In this document: positions 17,041 through 26,548 of the stretch, piece by piece
Layout: each line of letters begins with the position of its first letter
How positions within the stretch are numbered: position 1 is the stretch's first letter
Source: Belnapia arida
GTDB lineage: Bacteria; Pseudomonadota; Alphaproteobacteria; Acetobacterales; Acetobacteraceae
Assembly: GCF_016773205.1 (NCBI RefSeq)
Contig: NZ_JAETWB010000014.1
Location: forward strand, 56,435 to 120,434
Direction: 5' to 3'
DNA length: 64,000 nt
Program-made: the position numbers and the translations under genes
The notes under the pieces: model-generated
Seen by the model: only the letters and a program-made list of their open reading frames with translations
Databases searched by the model: none
Told to the model about the DNA's origin: nothing

Positions 17041-17518
17041 TTGGCGCTTCCTTCCACGTCGCCCCGTACAGGGCGCTTCTGCCTGGCCACGAAACAGCAG
17101 TGCCCTGTATGGGTCAACCGGGGCGTTGCTCCGTCAGGTCTCGGCGCCAGCTCGTTGCAACCGCCACGCCGCGTCGCCCCATGAAACTCATATTGGCGAA
17201 GCAGCCAGATGGCGGCAACGCGTCGATATGGTCGAACCTGCGGCAGGAGGATGATCGCCAAGGCATTGTGCGCGCATCATTCCGAGTGTGGTCATCTTGC
17301 TCGGCGCCCGCCTGTCGTTGCCTGCCTTGACACGCTGAGAGTCGAGGTTCCTCGTGAAGCCTGATGCGGAGCATGGAACTGGCCGTCGCCAATCTCAGCG
17401 TCACTGGGGTGGTGATCTGGTGAGCAAGCGGGCGACGTGGCAGACAGCCGGACAACGGTGCGAACCGGCGGACATGATCAGCCGGGCGGGTGAGAATTAG
17501 ATGCGATCCGACACAGGA
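17041..17518. other. Intergenic stretch, no gene recognised
   Basis: These 478 bases separate two minus-strand operons. The part next to 17040 should hold the promoter of the CMD-like gene, and the part next to 17518 the end of the large operon. I see no conserved coding segment and no strong hairpin. The lower GC and broken frames suggest decayed sequence. Confidence 0.35.
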
Positions 17519-18667
17519 TCAGCCAAGCGACACCCAGCCCGCACCCGCCTGCCCGGAAGACACCGCCGCTTCGATGAAGCGCATCCCGCGCATTCCCTCC
17601 TCGATCCCTGGGACGAGCCGGCTCATGGGATCGGGTGGGCGGCCCTCGCGAACCGCGACGATCTGGTCGGCGAAGTCGCGGTACAGTTGGGCGAAGGCCT
17701 CGAGATAGCCCTCGGGGTGCCCGGCGGGGATGCGGCTGGCTTGCGCGGCGATGAACGATGCGCCAGCGCCGCCGCGGCGGATCATGCGCGGCGCCTCCGC
17801 GAAGGGAGTGTGGACGAGCAGGTTCGGCTGCTCCTGCGCCCATTCCAGGCCGCCAAACTCGCCATAGACGCGAAGCCGCAGCGCATTCTCATTCCCCGGT
17901 GCGACCTGTGAACACCAGAGCATGCCGCGTGCACCGCCGTCGAAGCGCAGCAGCATGTGGGCGTTGTCGTCGAGGCGACGGCCAGGCACGAAGGCGGCGA
18001 GATCAGCCGCCAGGCTGCCGACCCGCTGACCGGTGACGAACTCCGCAAGGTTGAAGGCGTGGGTGCCGATATCGCCGACACTGCCGGCGGCGCCACTGCG
18101 CGCCGGATCGGTCCGCCAAGCGGCCTGCTTCTGGCCCGTGCTTTCGAGCGACGTCGTCAGCCAATCCTGCGGATACTCGACCTGCACGATGCGCACCGTG
18201 CCGATCGCGCCCTCCGCGACCATGGTGCGCGCCTGGCGCACCAGCGGATAGCCCGTGTAGTTGTGCGTTAGCGCAAAGAGCGCGCGGCTGGCCTTCGCAG
18301 CGCGCTCCAGCTCCCGCGCTGCGTCCAGCGTGTGGCAGAGCGGCTTGTCGCAGATCACATGGATCCCGGCGTTGAGGAAGGCGATGGCTGGATCGGCATG
18401 CAGGTGGTTGGGGGTGACGACCGAGACTACCTCCACGCCATCCGGCCGTCCGGCTTCCGCGGCAGCCATGGCCTGCCAACTTCCGTAGGCGCGGTCAGGC
18501 GCGACATGCAGCGCGGAGGCGCTGGCGCGCGCCCGATCGGGATCGGAGGAGAAGGAGCCAGCGACGAGTTCGTATTGATCGTCGAGCCGCGCAGCGATGC
18601 GGTGCACGGCGCCGATGAAGGCACCCTGCCCGCCACCTACCATACCGAGCCGGATGCGCCCGCTCAT
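17519..18667 (-). CDS. Gfo/Idh/MocA-family oxidoreductase
   Basis: A 382-residue NAD(P)-dependent dehydrogenase. The N-terminal Rossmann fold starts [18 protein letters not shown], and the family motif [15 protein letters not shown] holds the EKP-equivalent lysine (here DKP). The middle has [18 protein letters not shown], with the Asp and His of the active site. Members oxidise or reduce hydroxyl groups of sugars, inositols and related polyols. It is the last gene of the ten-gene operon and overlaps the upstream TIM-barrel gene by 4 bases. That pairing is typical of cyclitol or sugar catabolism, which suggests a polyol-like intermediate. Confidence 0.9.
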   Translation of the reverse strand: MSGRIRLGMVGGGQGAFIGAVHRIAARLDDQYELVAGSFSSDPDRARASASALHVAPDRAYGSWQAMAAAEAGRPDGVEVVSVVTPNHLHADPAIAFLNAGIHVICDKPLCHTLDAARELERAAKASRALFALTHNYTGYPLVRQARTMVAEGAIGTVRIVQVEYPQDWLTTSLESTGQKQAAWRTDPARSGAAGSVGDIGTHAFNLAEFVTGQRVGSLAADLAAFVPGRRLDDNAHMLLRFDGGARGMLWCSQVAPGNENALRLRVYGEFGGLEWAQEQPNLLVHTPFAEAPRMIRRGGAGASFIAAQASRIPAGHPEGYLEAFAQLYRDFADQIVAVREGRPPDPMSRLVPGIEEGMRGMRFIEAAVSSGQAGAGWVSLG

Positions 18668-19728
18668 CGCGCGAGGCCCAGCATGGCGCGGTTCGCCGCC
18701 TCATCCACGCCGCTGGCGGCGAAGTCGTCGAAGGCGCGCTCGGCCACGCGGATGATATGAGAGGCGATGAAGGGCGCGCCCTCGGCAGCGCCCTGCTCGC
18801 TGTCCTTGATGCAGCATTCCCATTCCAGTACCGCCCAGCCGTCGTAGCCGTACTGGCTGAGCTTCGAAAAGACGGCACCGAAATCCACCTGTCCGTCGCC
18901 GAGCGAGCGGAATCGCCCGGCGCGGTCAACCCAGGGCGCGTAGCCGGAGTAAACGCCCTGACGGCCCGTGGGGTTGAACTCCGCATCCTTGGCGTGGAAG
19001 GCGCGGACGCGCTCGTGATAGATGTCGATGAAGGCGAGGTAGTCGAGCTGCTGCAGCACGAAATGGCTGGGATCGTAGAGAATGTTGCAACGCGGGTGGT
19101 TGCCCACGCGCTTGAGGAACATTTCAAAGGTGGCGCCGTCGAACAGGTCCTCGCCCGGGTGGATTTCGTAGCAGACGTCCACACCGGCCGCGTCAAACTC
19201 GTCGAGGATCGGACGCCAGCGGCGTGCCAGCTCGTCGAATGCGGCCTCAATCAGGCCTGCAGGGCGCTGCGGCCAGGGATAGGCGTAGGGCCAGGCGAGC
19301 GCGCCGGAAAACGTGGCATGCGCAGTGAGGCCGAGCCGCTGCGAGGCACGGGCGGCGAGCTTCATCTGCTTCACCGCCCATTGCTGGCGCTCCGCAGGGC
19401 TGCCGCGCACTTCGGATGAAGCAAAGCCGTCGAAAGCCATGTCATAGGCTGGGTGAACGGCGACGAGTTGGCCCTGAAGATGGGTCGAAAGCTCCGTCAG
19501 TTGCAGCCCGGCATTCACCAGCGTGCCGCGGACCTCGTCGCAGTAGTCCTGGCTCTCCGCCGCCCGCGCGAGGTTGAAGAGGCGGGCATCCCAGCTCGGG
19601 ATCTGCACGCCCTTGTAGCCGTGGCCTGCCGCCCAGTGCGCAATTTCGGACAGGCTGTCGAATGGCGCGGCGTCGCCGGCGAACTGTGCCAGAAAGATTG
19701 CTGGTCCCTTGATCGTCCTCATCCGCAT
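18664..19728 (-). CDS. Sugar phosphate isomerase/epimerase-like TIM barrel
   Basis: A 354-residue xylose-isomerase-like (AP endonuclease 2 superfamily) TIM barrel. Metal-binding residues are visible in VCYEIHPGEDLFDG (Glu and His), LYDPSHFVLQQLDYLAF (Asp, His) and AFHAKDAEF, with the final Glu in WAVLEWECC. Cytosolic members isomerise or epimerise keto sugars or dehydrate inosose-like compounds with a divalent metal. It sits between the SRPBCC gene and the Gfo/Idh/MocA gene, a pairing that often works on the same ring or sugar substrate. There is a 9-base gap to the upstream gene. Confidence 0.88.
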   Translation of the reverse strand: MRMRTIKGPAIFLAQFAGDAAPFDSLSEIAHWAAGHGYKGVQIPSWDARLFNLARAAESQDYCDEVRGTLVNAGLQLTELSTHLQGQLVAVHPAYDMAFDGFASSEVRGSPAERQQWAVKQMKLAARASQRLGLTAHATFSGALAWPYAYPWPQRPAGLIEAAFDELARRWRPILDEFDAAGVDVCYEIHPGEDLFDGATFEMFLKRVGNHPRCNILYDPSHFVLQQLDYLAFIDIYHERVRAFHAKDAEFNPTGRQGVYSGYAPWVDRAGRFRSLGDGQVDFGAVFSKLSQYGYDGWAVLEWECCIKDSEQGAAEGAPFIASHIIRVAERAFDDFAASGVDEAANRAMLGLAR

Positions 19729-19737
19729 TCCCCCTCG

Positions 19738-20655
19738 TCAGCGCTTTGCGAAGTGACGCTCGTTTACCGTGCGAAAGGCCTTGAGGAACACGTTCTGCTC
19801 GGTATTCGGGATCAGCGTCACGTCATCCCGTGCCGAGGCGTCCCAATCGCCGGTCCAGGTACCGAAGGTGCTGTTGCCGTCCGTCACGGGCCAGAGGCGC
19901 GGGCCGCTGACATAGTTCATCCAAGGCATGTCGCATTTCGTGATGCAGTAGGAGAAGCTGTGCTCGGTGTCGTCGAGATGCAGAAGCTTCTCGTGCAGAT
20001 GGCCCGCACCGAAGTAGAAATCACGCGTGCCGGAGACCTTGTCGCTGCGAACGCCGCCGATCATGTGCATCCTGGTGATGTCGTCATGCCAGCCGCCCAT
20101 GCCGGCGAAGTCGCGGATGATGGCCCAGACTGCGTCCACCGGCCCGTCGATGACGCTGCTGCACCAAACCTTGTTTGGCGGGAAGCCGGCCCAGCGCTTC
20201 GCCCCGGCCGGCGCCTTGCAACTGGCGATCTTCGGCTTCAGCGCATCCCAACCGCCCTGGAATACGGCATTGCCGATGATCTCGACATACTTGCCCCGGT
20301 CCTCCGGCGCCTCGTCGAAGACCGCCTCCCACTCGGCGAAGGTGCGGTCGGTGTCGGTGACCGGCATCAGCCGCACGCGGGCGACGTAATTCGTGACCGG
20401 GAAGGCGGGCATCTCGAAATTATAGGAAAAGCTGTAGTCACGGTCGCTGAGGCTCAGCAGACGCTCGCGCACCATTGCGCCGTCCTGCAGTTGGAAGCGG
20501 CGGATACAGCCGACCACGTCGGAATCGAGACCATCCTCAATCTCCGACCGCGCAATGCCGGGATGCCAGGAGGGCAGGCCGTTGAAGTCGCGGATCACGT
20601 CCCAGACCGCCTCAACGGGCGCATCCAGGATGGTGGAGGCATAGGCGCGGGCCAT
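19738..20655 (-). CDS. Tandem SRPBCC (START-like) domain protein
   Basis: A 305-residue protein made of two similar halves. Residues about 2-145 start ASTILDAPVEAVWDVIRDFN and contain GLPSWHPGIARSEIEDG; residues about 160-300 repeat as SSVIDGPVDAVWAIIRDFAG and GGWHDDITRMHMIGG. Each half matches the polyketide cyclase/dehydrase-like helix-grip fold, a deep hydrophobic pocket that binds or transforms hydrophobic ligands. Single-domain versions are common; the fused pair suggests an internal duplication. No signal peptide is seen, so it is cytosolic. In this operon it may act as a cyclase, hydrolase or carrier for the pathway intermediate. Function unknown. Confidence 0.82.
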   Translation of the reverse strand: MARAYASTILDAPVEAVWDVIRDFNGLPSWHPGIARSEIEDGLDSDVVGCIRRFQLQDGAMVRERLLSLSDRDYSFSYNFEMPAFPVTNYVARVRLMPVTDTDRTFAEWEAVFDEAPEDRGKYVEIIGNAVFQGGWDALKPKIASCKAPAGAKRWAGFPPNKVWCSSVIDGPVDAVWAIIRDFAGMGGWHDDITRMHMIGGVRSDKVSGTRDFYFGAGHLHEKLLHLDDTEHSFSYCITKCDMPWMNYVSGPRLWPVTDGNSTFGTWTGDWDASARDDVTLIPNTEQNVFLKAFRTVNERHFAKR

Positions 20656-20667
20656 GGCGTGTATCCC

Positions 20668-21498
20668 TCAGAAAGAGATCGACTTGAATTCGCGGGTGCG
20701 CCCGGTCAACGCGACCTCGGTCGGCAGCCGCTCCATCGAGGATGCGCCGTAGAATCCGTTGACGTTGTTGGTGTTCCGCAGGATGTAGGTCGCGTCCTCG
20801 GGCGTTGCGATCGGACCACCATGGCACAGCACGATGATGTCCTTGCGGACACGACGCGCGGCCTCTGCCCATTCGTCGATCAGCTTCGGGCAATCCTCAA
20901 GCTTCAGCGCCGTCTGCGCACCAATCGCGCCGCCGGTGGTCAGGCCGAGATGGGGGACGAGGATGTCGGCGCCGGCCCTCGCCATCTCCGCCGCCTCATC
21001 GGCATCGAAGACATAGGGAGTGGTCAGCATGTCCTTGCTGTGGGCAAGGCGGACCATATCGATCTCATGCCCGAAGCCCATGCCGGTCTCCTCCAGATTG
21101 GCGCGGAAAGTGCCGTCAATCAGCCCGACGGTAGGGAAGTTCTGCACGCCCGCGAAGCCGAGCGCCCTCAATTCATCGAGCAGGTGGTCCATGATGGCGA
21201 AGGGGTCGGTGCCGTTGACGCCGGCGATCACTGGCGTGCGTGTCACGACCGGCAGCACCTCTCGCGCCATCTCCTTCACGGTCTCGTTTGCGTTGCCATA
21301 AGCCAGCAGCCCGGCGAGTGAGCCGCGGCCAGCCATGCGGTAGCGTCCTGAGTTGTAGATGACGATGAGGTCGATGCCGCCCGCCTCCTCGCACTTGGCG
21401 GAGAGGCCTGTGCCGGCGCCGCCACCGATGATCGGCTCGCGCCGCGCGACCATGGCGTTGAACCGGTCCAGCAACTCCTTGCGGGTGAAACGGGGCAT
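20668..21498 (-). CDS. Phosphoenolpyruvate hydrolase family TIM-barrel protein (Tm-1 C-terminal half-like)
   Basis: A 276-residue TIM barrel of the PEP_hydrolase/'TIM-barrel signal transduction protein' family. Start ATG 21498 is chosen because it directly abuts the upstream stop; a longer frame would overlap that gene. Hallmarks are [24 protein letters not shown] (residues 24-47), [31 protein letters not shown], and the phosphate-loop-like [11 protein letters not shown] with [12 protein letters not shown] at the end. The same family forms the C-terminal half of plant and fungal Tm-1 proteins; the gene next upstream encodes the N-terminal half. Catalysis is not established for the family. Two paralogs lie at 27532 and 28128. 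Confidence 0.88.
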   Translation of the reverse strand: MPRFTRKELLDRFNAMVARREPIIGGGAGTGLSAKCEEAGGIDLIVIYNSGRYRMAGRGSLAGLLAYGNANETVKEMAREVLPVVTRTPVIAGVNGTDPFAIMDHLLDELRALGFAGVQNFPTVGLIDGTFRANLEETGMGFGHEIDMVRLAHSKDMLTTPYVFDADEAAEMARAGADILVPHLGLTTGGAIGAQTALKLEDCPKLIDEWAEAARRVRKDIIVLCHGGPIATPEDATYILRNTNNVNGFYGASSMERLPTEVALTGRTREFKSISF

Positions 21499-21499
21499 G

Positions 21500-22696
21500 T
21501 CAGGCGATCTCCCGGAAGGCAGCAAGGACGGCATCAGCGAAGGTGCGATCGTTGACCGCAGCCGGCACCTCGATCAACCGGCGGTTCGGAGCGGGCGCGA
21601 AGCCCGCGCGAATGGTGTCAAACAACGCGGCATCGGCATCCGGGTCGTGGAATGGCATACCGGGCACATCGATGGCCGAGACGCCGCCGAGCGGCAGCAG
21701 GAAGCGGACCGGGCCGTCCATGTGATTCAGCCGCTCCACGATGAAGCGACCGATTGCTCGGTTCTCCTCCGGCGTGGTGCGCATGAGCGTGACCTGCGGA
21801 TTGTGGACGTAGAGGTTGCGGCCGGCGAACTGCGCCGGCACTGTGTCCTTCGCGCCAAAATTCACCATGTCTACCGCTCCAACGCTGCCGATATAAGGCA
21901 GGCCCGTGCGGATCGGCGCGCCAAAGCGATCGTCATCGCAAGGAAAAACGCCGCCGAACAGGAAGTCCGGCACCTCGGTCGTCGTCAGGTCGATCAGCGC
22001 CGCAACAAGGCCGGAATCGGCCAACTTCTCCATGCTGCGGCCGCCGGCGCCGGTGGCGTGGAAGACGTAGCACTCATGCGTCGGCTCCAGCGCCTCGCGC
22101 AGCATGGTCACGCAGGTGGTGGTGACGCCGAACATGGTCATGCCGATGCCCGTTTTCTCCGGGACAGCAGCGGCGGGCGGAGCGCTCAGCGCCATGCCAG
22201 CCGCTGCATGCGCGGCATTGGCGATCACCCGACGCGATATCGCATTGATGCCAGCCACATCCGCCACGGAATACATCATTGCAATGTCCGTCGGACCGAC
22301 ATAGGGCGCGACATTGCCCGAGGCGACGGTGCTGACCATCAGCTTCGGCGTGCCGATCGGCAGCGCCCGCATCGCCTGCGTCACCAGCGCCGTGTTGCTC
22401 GATCCACCAAGGCCGAGCACCGCACCGATATCGGCGCGCGCGAGCAGCCAGCGTGTCAAGGCCTCCGCCATGCCGGTCACCGCCTTACCGCGATCGTTCA
22501 GACCGAGTACGGCGTCGGCGCCTGCGGGGTGGTATGTGGCGATCTCGGCTGCGGTCACGTCGGCGTCGTGACCGCCCCCCTTGGTGCCGACATCCACCAG
22601 CACCGGCACCGCGCCGGTGCGGCGCACGCAATCCGCCGCGAAATGCAGCTCCTCGCCCTTCGTGTCCATTGTGCCGATGACGTAGACCCTCGCCAT
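21500..22696 (-). CDS. Tm-1-like ATP-binding protein (UPF0261)
   Basis: A 398-residue UPF0261 protein. ATG 22696 has AAGGAGGG about 7 bases upstream. It begins with [14 protein letters not shown] and has the nucleotide-site loop [15 protein letters not shown], the segment [19 protein letters not shown], and the later [14 protein letters not shown]. The tomato resistance protein Tm-1 has this domain as its ATP-binding N-terminal half, fused to a TIM barrel; here the TIM-barrel gene follows after one base, so the pair is a split Tm-1. The bacterial function is unknown; homologs sit in catabolic operons with transporters, as here. Confidence 0.9.
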   Translation of the reverse strand: MARVYVIGTMDTKGEELHFAADCVRRTGAVPVLVDVGTKGGGHDADVTAAEIATYHPAGADAVLGLNDRGKAVTGMAEALTRWLLARADIGAVLGLGGSSNTALVTQAMRALPIGTPKLMVSTVASGNVAPYVGPTDIAMMYSVADVAGINAISRRVIANAAHAAAGMALSAPPAAAVPEKTGIGMTMFGVTTTCVTMLREALEPTHECYVFHATGAGGRSMEKLADSGLVAALIDLTTTEVPDFLFGGVFPCDDDRFGAPIRTGLPYIGSVGAVDMVNFGAKDTVPAQFAGRNLYVHNPQVTLMRTTPEENRAIGRFIVERLNHMDGPVRFLLPLGGVSAIDVPGMPFHDPDADAALFDTIRAGFAPAPNRRLIEVPAAVNDRTFADAVLAAFREIA

Positions 22697-22712
22697 CACG
22701 TCCCTCCTTGCG

Positions 22713-23414
22713 TCAACGCCCGCCTGCCGCCACGCCGAGGTAGCGGCGCTGCAGTTCCTGGTCCCCCACAAGCCGCGCAGCCGGCATCGCCGCGGCTATG
22801 CGGCCCGTCACCATGATTGCGACATCCTCGGCCACCTCGGTCGCCACCCGCAGGTTCTGCTCGACCAGCAATACCCCCATGCCATCCGCCGGCAGCCCTC
22901 GCAGCACTGCGATGAGCTGGTCGACAATGACCGGGGCGAGGCCCTCGCTGGGCTCATCCATGATCACGAGCTTCGGATTCATCAGCAACGCTCGCGCGAT
23001 GGCGAGCATCTGCTGCTCGCCGCCCGAGAGTTCCGCGCCGCCGTTGCGACGGCGCTCCGCCAAGCGTGGGAAAGTTCGGTAGACGCGTTCGATGTTCCAG
23101 CTGGCGCCCGGCACCGCGACCAGCCGCAGATGCTCATCCACCGAAAGGGACGGAAAAGTGCGCCGTCCCTGCGGCACCAACGCAACGCCGCGCCGCGCGA
23201 TGCGGTAGGGTGGCATGCCGTTCAGCCGACGACCGCCGAACGCGATTCCTCCCTCGCTCGTGGCGACGAGGCCCATTACTGCCTGGCACAGTGTGGTCTT
23301 GCCCATGCCGTTGCGCCCGACGATTGCGACAGGCCGCTCGCCGACCGAGAGCGAGACGCCCTGGAGGATGTGCGCTTGGCCGAACCGCACATGCAGATCG
23401 CGCACCTCCAGCAT
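22713..23414 (-). CDS. Liv-type ABC transporter ATP-binding protein (LivF-like)
   Basis: A 233-residue ATPase. Walker A is GRNGMGKTT near residue 36, signature LSGGEQQMLAIARAL, Walker B VIMDEPSEGLAPV, and the C-terminus ends RRYLGV as in LivF. The start overlaps the livG stop by one base. It belongs to the second Liv system of the window and serves the permeases at 25553 and 26541. Motifs are all canonical. Confidence 0.92.
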   Translation of the reverse strand: MLEVRDLHVRFGQAHILQGVSLSVGERPVAIVGRNGMGKTTLCQAVMGLVATSEGGIAFGGRRLNGMPPYRIARRGVALVPQGRRTFPSLSVDEHLRLVAVPGASWNIERVYRTFPRLAERRRNGGAELSGGEQQMLAIARALLMNPKLVIMDEPSEGLAPVIVDQLIAVLRGLPADGMGVLLVEQNLRVATEVAEDVAIMVTGRIAAAMPAARLVGDQELQRRYLGVAAGGR

Positions 23415-24160
23415 CAGTGGCCGCCGCCGAGATAGATGGATTGCACCACCGGATCACCCTCGATTCGGTCGGGTGGCGCCTCTACGATAACCTCACCGTC
23501 CTTCATCACCGTCACGATGTCGGCTGCAGGCAGCGCGATGTCCATGTCATGCTCGATTAGGATCAACGTCAGCGTACGGGGCAGGTCATGCAGCAGCCTC
23601 AGCAGCTCCGGCCGGTCGCCGGGCGAGAGGCCTGCGGCCGGCTCATCCAGCATCAGCACGCGCGGATCACCGGCCAACGCCATTGCGATTTCGAGTTGAC
23701 GGCGCTGGCCGTGGCTGAGGTTCACCACCTCCGCATCCACGAGATGGTCCAGCCGCATGCGTTGCGCGAGGTTGCGCGCCTTGGCCACTGCTTCATCGCC
23801 GCGGCGGGGGCGGAGAAATGAGAAACGGTTGGGCCGCAGGCCGCGCACCGCAATGAACAGGTTTTCGAGCACCGTCAACCCGTTGAACAGCAGCGAAGTC
23901 TGGTAGGTGCGGCCAATCCCCAGGCGCGTGCGTTGGTGCGGCTTCAGTCCTGTAATGTCGGCGCCGAAGAAGGCGATGCTGCCGGAAGTCGGCGGGAAGT
24001 CGCCGCAGATCGTGTTGAACAGCGTTGTCTTGCCCGCGCCGTTCGGGCCGAGCACGGCACGCCGCTCGCCATGCATGACGTCGAAGTTGATGTCGCGCAC
24101 GGCTTGCAGCGCGCCGAAACGGCGGCTGACGGAACGGAGGCGGATGGCGGGTTCGGTCAC
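23414..24160 (-). CDS. Liv-type ABC transporter ATP-binding protein (LivG-like)
   Basis: A 248-residue ATPase. Walker A GPNGAGKTT is near residue 39, signature LSHGQRRQLEIAMAL and Walker B VLMLDEPAAGLSPGD fit the LivG group, with the LivG-specific insertion TGLKPHQRTRLGIGRTYQTSLLF. It lies 52 bases downstream of the binding-protein gene and overlaps livF. Confidence 0.92.
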   Translation of the reverse strand: MTEPAIRLRSVSRRFGALQAVRDINFDVMHGERRAVLGPNGAGKTTLFNTICGDFPPTSGSIAFFGADITGLKPHQRTRLGIGRTYQTSLLFNGLTVLENLFIAVRGLRPNRFSFLRPRRGDEAVAKARNLAQRMRLDHLVDAEVVNLSHGQRRQLEIAMALAGDPRVLMLDEPAAGLSPGDRPELLRLLHDLPRTLTLILIEHDMDIALPAADIVTVMKDGEVIVEAPPDRIEGDPVVQSIYLGGGH

Positions 24161-24212
24161 GGTCGGCCGCGGGACTGGCGGGGCCAGGCAGGCCAGCGCC
24201 GCCGATTGCCGC

Positions 24213-25484
24213 TCACGAGGCGATGCAGCCCGTGTTGTCGCGCGAGGGCGAGCCGAGCGTCAGAAACTGCTGCTCGGGCAAGCCGAGTGTCTGGTTGACT
24301 GCCCGTGTGCGGCCGAAGGCGACGACCTGCGCCGTGCTGCCCCGCTCCTCGATCTTGTTCAGAAAGATGTCGGAGATCGCTTGGCGGTTGTGGTCGAGCT
24401 TCACCGCTGCGCCGGTAGGTGCGGTGATCTCGGCGGCGGCGAGTGCGTGCTGGAAGGGCTGCTGGTTGCTCGACAGGTCGCCGTTCACCGCTTTCAGGGC
24501 ATGCAGGATGCCGTAGAGGTTGGTAGCGTAGTTGACAGCATGGATGGAGGGCGAGGTGAAGCCGCCCTCGTTTGCCCAACGGCGGCGGTAGCGCGCGACG
24601 AAGTCGTTCCAGGTCGGGTCGTCGATGACATCTGCGATCGGGCCCCCGGAGATCATGTCAACCATGACACGGCGATGCGGGCCGCGCGCTGACAGCATCG
24701 TCTGGTCGGCCATGATGGAGCCGCCGATCAGCGGTTTGCTGCCGCCGGCCTGGGCGTATTGCGTCATGAAGGCAAGACCATCCGTACCACCATGCACTAC
24801 TACGACGGCGCCCGCGTTGGAGCGGTTGATCTGTGCGATCTGCGAGGTGAAGTCGGTGGTGCCGAGCGGCGCCCAGTAATGCGTCGTGCGGCCGCCGAGG
24901 CGGCAGAATTCCAGGTTGAAGCCGAAGACCTGTGCATAGGGGAAAGCGTAGTCGCCCGCGGTGACCGCAACCTCGCGGATGCCCATGGTCTGATGGACAT
25001 GCTTGCCAAGCCCGGCCATCCACTGCGTGCCATCGGTGGAAAAACGGAAGAAATTCGGCGACGGGTTGCGCAGCGTTGTATCGGACGCGCCGGAAGAGCC
25101 GTTGACAATAGTCTTGCCCGTCAGCGTGCGAGAGTAGTCGCGGAGCGCGATGCCCTCCGCACCTGAGAGCGGGCCGAGGATGATGTCGACATTGTCCTGC
25201 TCGATCAGCTTACGGGCGCGGGCCAGTGCCACGTCGGCTTGGGCGTTGGAGCTCTCGCGGACGAACTCGATCCGCCGGCCGCCGACGGTATGGTTGACGC
25301 GCTCCAGCTCCATCTGCACGCAGCGATAGGCATCCTGTCCGCCCGTGGCAAAGGGGCCCTCCAATGTGGTGAGACCGCCGAGGCGGATGGGCGCGTTCTG
25401 CGCGATGGAGGGCGCGGCGAGCGCGCCGGCCGCGAGACTCGCGCCGCCCAGCAAGGTGGCGCGACGGGTGATCCGGACGTCCAT
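24213..25484 (-). CDS. Branched-chain amino acid-type ABC substrate-binding protein
   Basis: A 423-residue periplasmic protein. ATG 25484 is chosen: AAGGAGGGATT precedes it and MDVRITRRATLLGGASLAA is a twin-arginine-like leader cleaved near SIAQNA. The open frame continues upstream through livM in another phase and is rejected. The mature part has the Peripla_BP_6 strand IRLGGLTTLEGPFATGGQDA, QADVALARARKLIEQDNVDIILGP and the domain-2 segment GAVVVVHGGTDGLAFMTQYAQAG. It delivers the ligand to the LivHM permease encoded just upstream. The ligand is unknown; the downstream dehydrogenase/isomerase pair points to a ring or sugar-like acid. Confidence 0.9.
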   Translation of the reverse strand: MDVRITRRATLLGGASLAAGALAAPSIAQNAPIRLGGLTTLEGPFATGGQDAYRCVQMELERVNHTVGGRRIEFVRESSNAQADVALARARKLIEQDNVDIILGPLSGAEGIALRDYSRTLTGKTIVNGSSGASDTTLRNPSPNFFRFSTDGTQWMAGLGKHVHQTMGIREVAVTAGDYAFPYAQVFGFNLEFCRLGGRTTHYWAPLGTTDFTSQIAQINRSNAGAVVVVHGGTDGLAFMTQYAQAGGSKPLIGGSIMADQTMLSARGPHRRVMVDMISGGPIADVIDDPTWNDFVARYRRRWANEGGFTSPSIHAVNYATNLYGILHALKAVNGDLSSNQQPFQHALAAAEITAPTGAAVKLDHNRQAISDIFLNKIEERGSTAQVVAFGRTRAVNQTLGLPEQQFLTLGSPSRDNTGCIAS

Positions 25485-25552
25485 GGCAATCCCTCCTTCA
25501 TGATCCGTTGACGTGCTGCGCGGAAGCAGGCTTGTCCCCGAATACGTTGCGC

Positions 25553-26548
25553 TCATCGTCGCGATGCTGCGAGCAGGCGGCGCAGTCGCACGCCAATGCC
25601 GATCGCGCCGTCCGGCGAAACCAGTACTATCGCCAGGAAGACAAGGCCGATCAGCGTGTTGAAGCGGTCGCGGTCGTAGATCGTCGCCGCAAAGGTATCG
25701 AAGACGGTGAAGATCAGCGAGCCGATGAAGGCGCCGATCGGATGGCCGAGGCCGCCGATCACGCTCATGATCAGTACGTTCACCGTGCCGCCGAGCCCGA
25801 TCGTGCCTGGCGAGATCCCGATATTGTAGATCGTGGAGAGTACGCCGCCGCACCCCGCGATAAAGCCGGCGACGCCGAAGGCGGCGGTACGGTGCAGCGC
25901 GACGGAATAGCCCAGCGCCGCCACCCGCCTGGGATTGTCACGGATTCCCTGCAACACCAGCCCGAAGGGCGTCCGCACCAAGTAGATGATTCCGATGTAT
26001 AGCAGCGCAGCCGTGCCGAGCGCGACGTGGTAGAATACGAAGGTATTTCGGAAATCCATGCCGAGCACCGAAGGACCGACGACGTTACGGATGCCCTCGT
26101 AACCGTTGAACCAAGCGATGTTGGTCTCGATGAAGCGGAATACGCCCATCGCCAGCGCCAGCGTGATCATCAGCAGATAGATATCGCGCGTGCGCATGCT
26201 GATCGCGCCGACCAGCAGCCCCATGGCGGTGGCGGCGAGCAAGCCGAGCGGGATGGCGGCGCCATAGCCGAGGCCGCCGACGATGCGCGGCACGGCACCT
26301 TCGGCGAAGACTGCCAGAGTATAGCCCGCGACCCCGGCGACCATCATCTGCGCCAACGAGATGAAGCCGCCATAGGTGGCGAGGAAGGTCAGCGACATGG
26401 CGATAATGCCGAAGACGATCGCACGACCTAGGATGTTTGCGATCCAGAACTGTGCCTGCCCCGCAGGCATGACCTGCGGTAGCAGCCAGGGCAGCGCCAG
26501 CAGCAGGAGGGCACTCAGCAGCGACCAAGTCACCGTGCGGCTATGCAC
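25553..26548 (-). CDS. Liv-type ABC transporter permease (LivM-like)
   Basis: A 331-residue permease with about nine hydrophobic helices. I take GTG 26548 as start, overlapping the livH stop by 8 bases; an in-frame ATG at 26587 would add 13 residues inside livH. Typical segments are YGGFISLAQMMVAGVAGYT, the SMRTRDIYLLMITLALAM helix, the cytoplasmic loop LVLQGIRDNPRRVAALGYSV, and ISPGTIGLGGTVNVLIMSVIGG near the C-terminus. Confidence 0.87.
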   Translation of the reverse strand: MHSRTVTWSLLSALLLLALPWLLPQVMPAGQAQFWIANILGRAIVFGIIAMSLTFLATYGGFISLAQMMVAGVAGYTLAVFAEGAVPRIVGGLGYGAAIPLGLLAATAMGLLVGAISMRTRDIYLLMITLALAMGVFRFIETNIAWFNGYEGIRNVVGPSVLGMDFRNTFVFYHVALGTAALLYIGIIYLVRTPFGLVLQGIRDNPRRVAALGYSVALHRTAAFGVAGFIAGCGGVLSTIYNIGISPGTIGLGGTVNVLIMSVIGGLGHPIGAFIGSLIFTVFDTFAATIYDRDRFNTLIGLVFLAIVLVSPDGAIGIGVRLRRLLAASRR

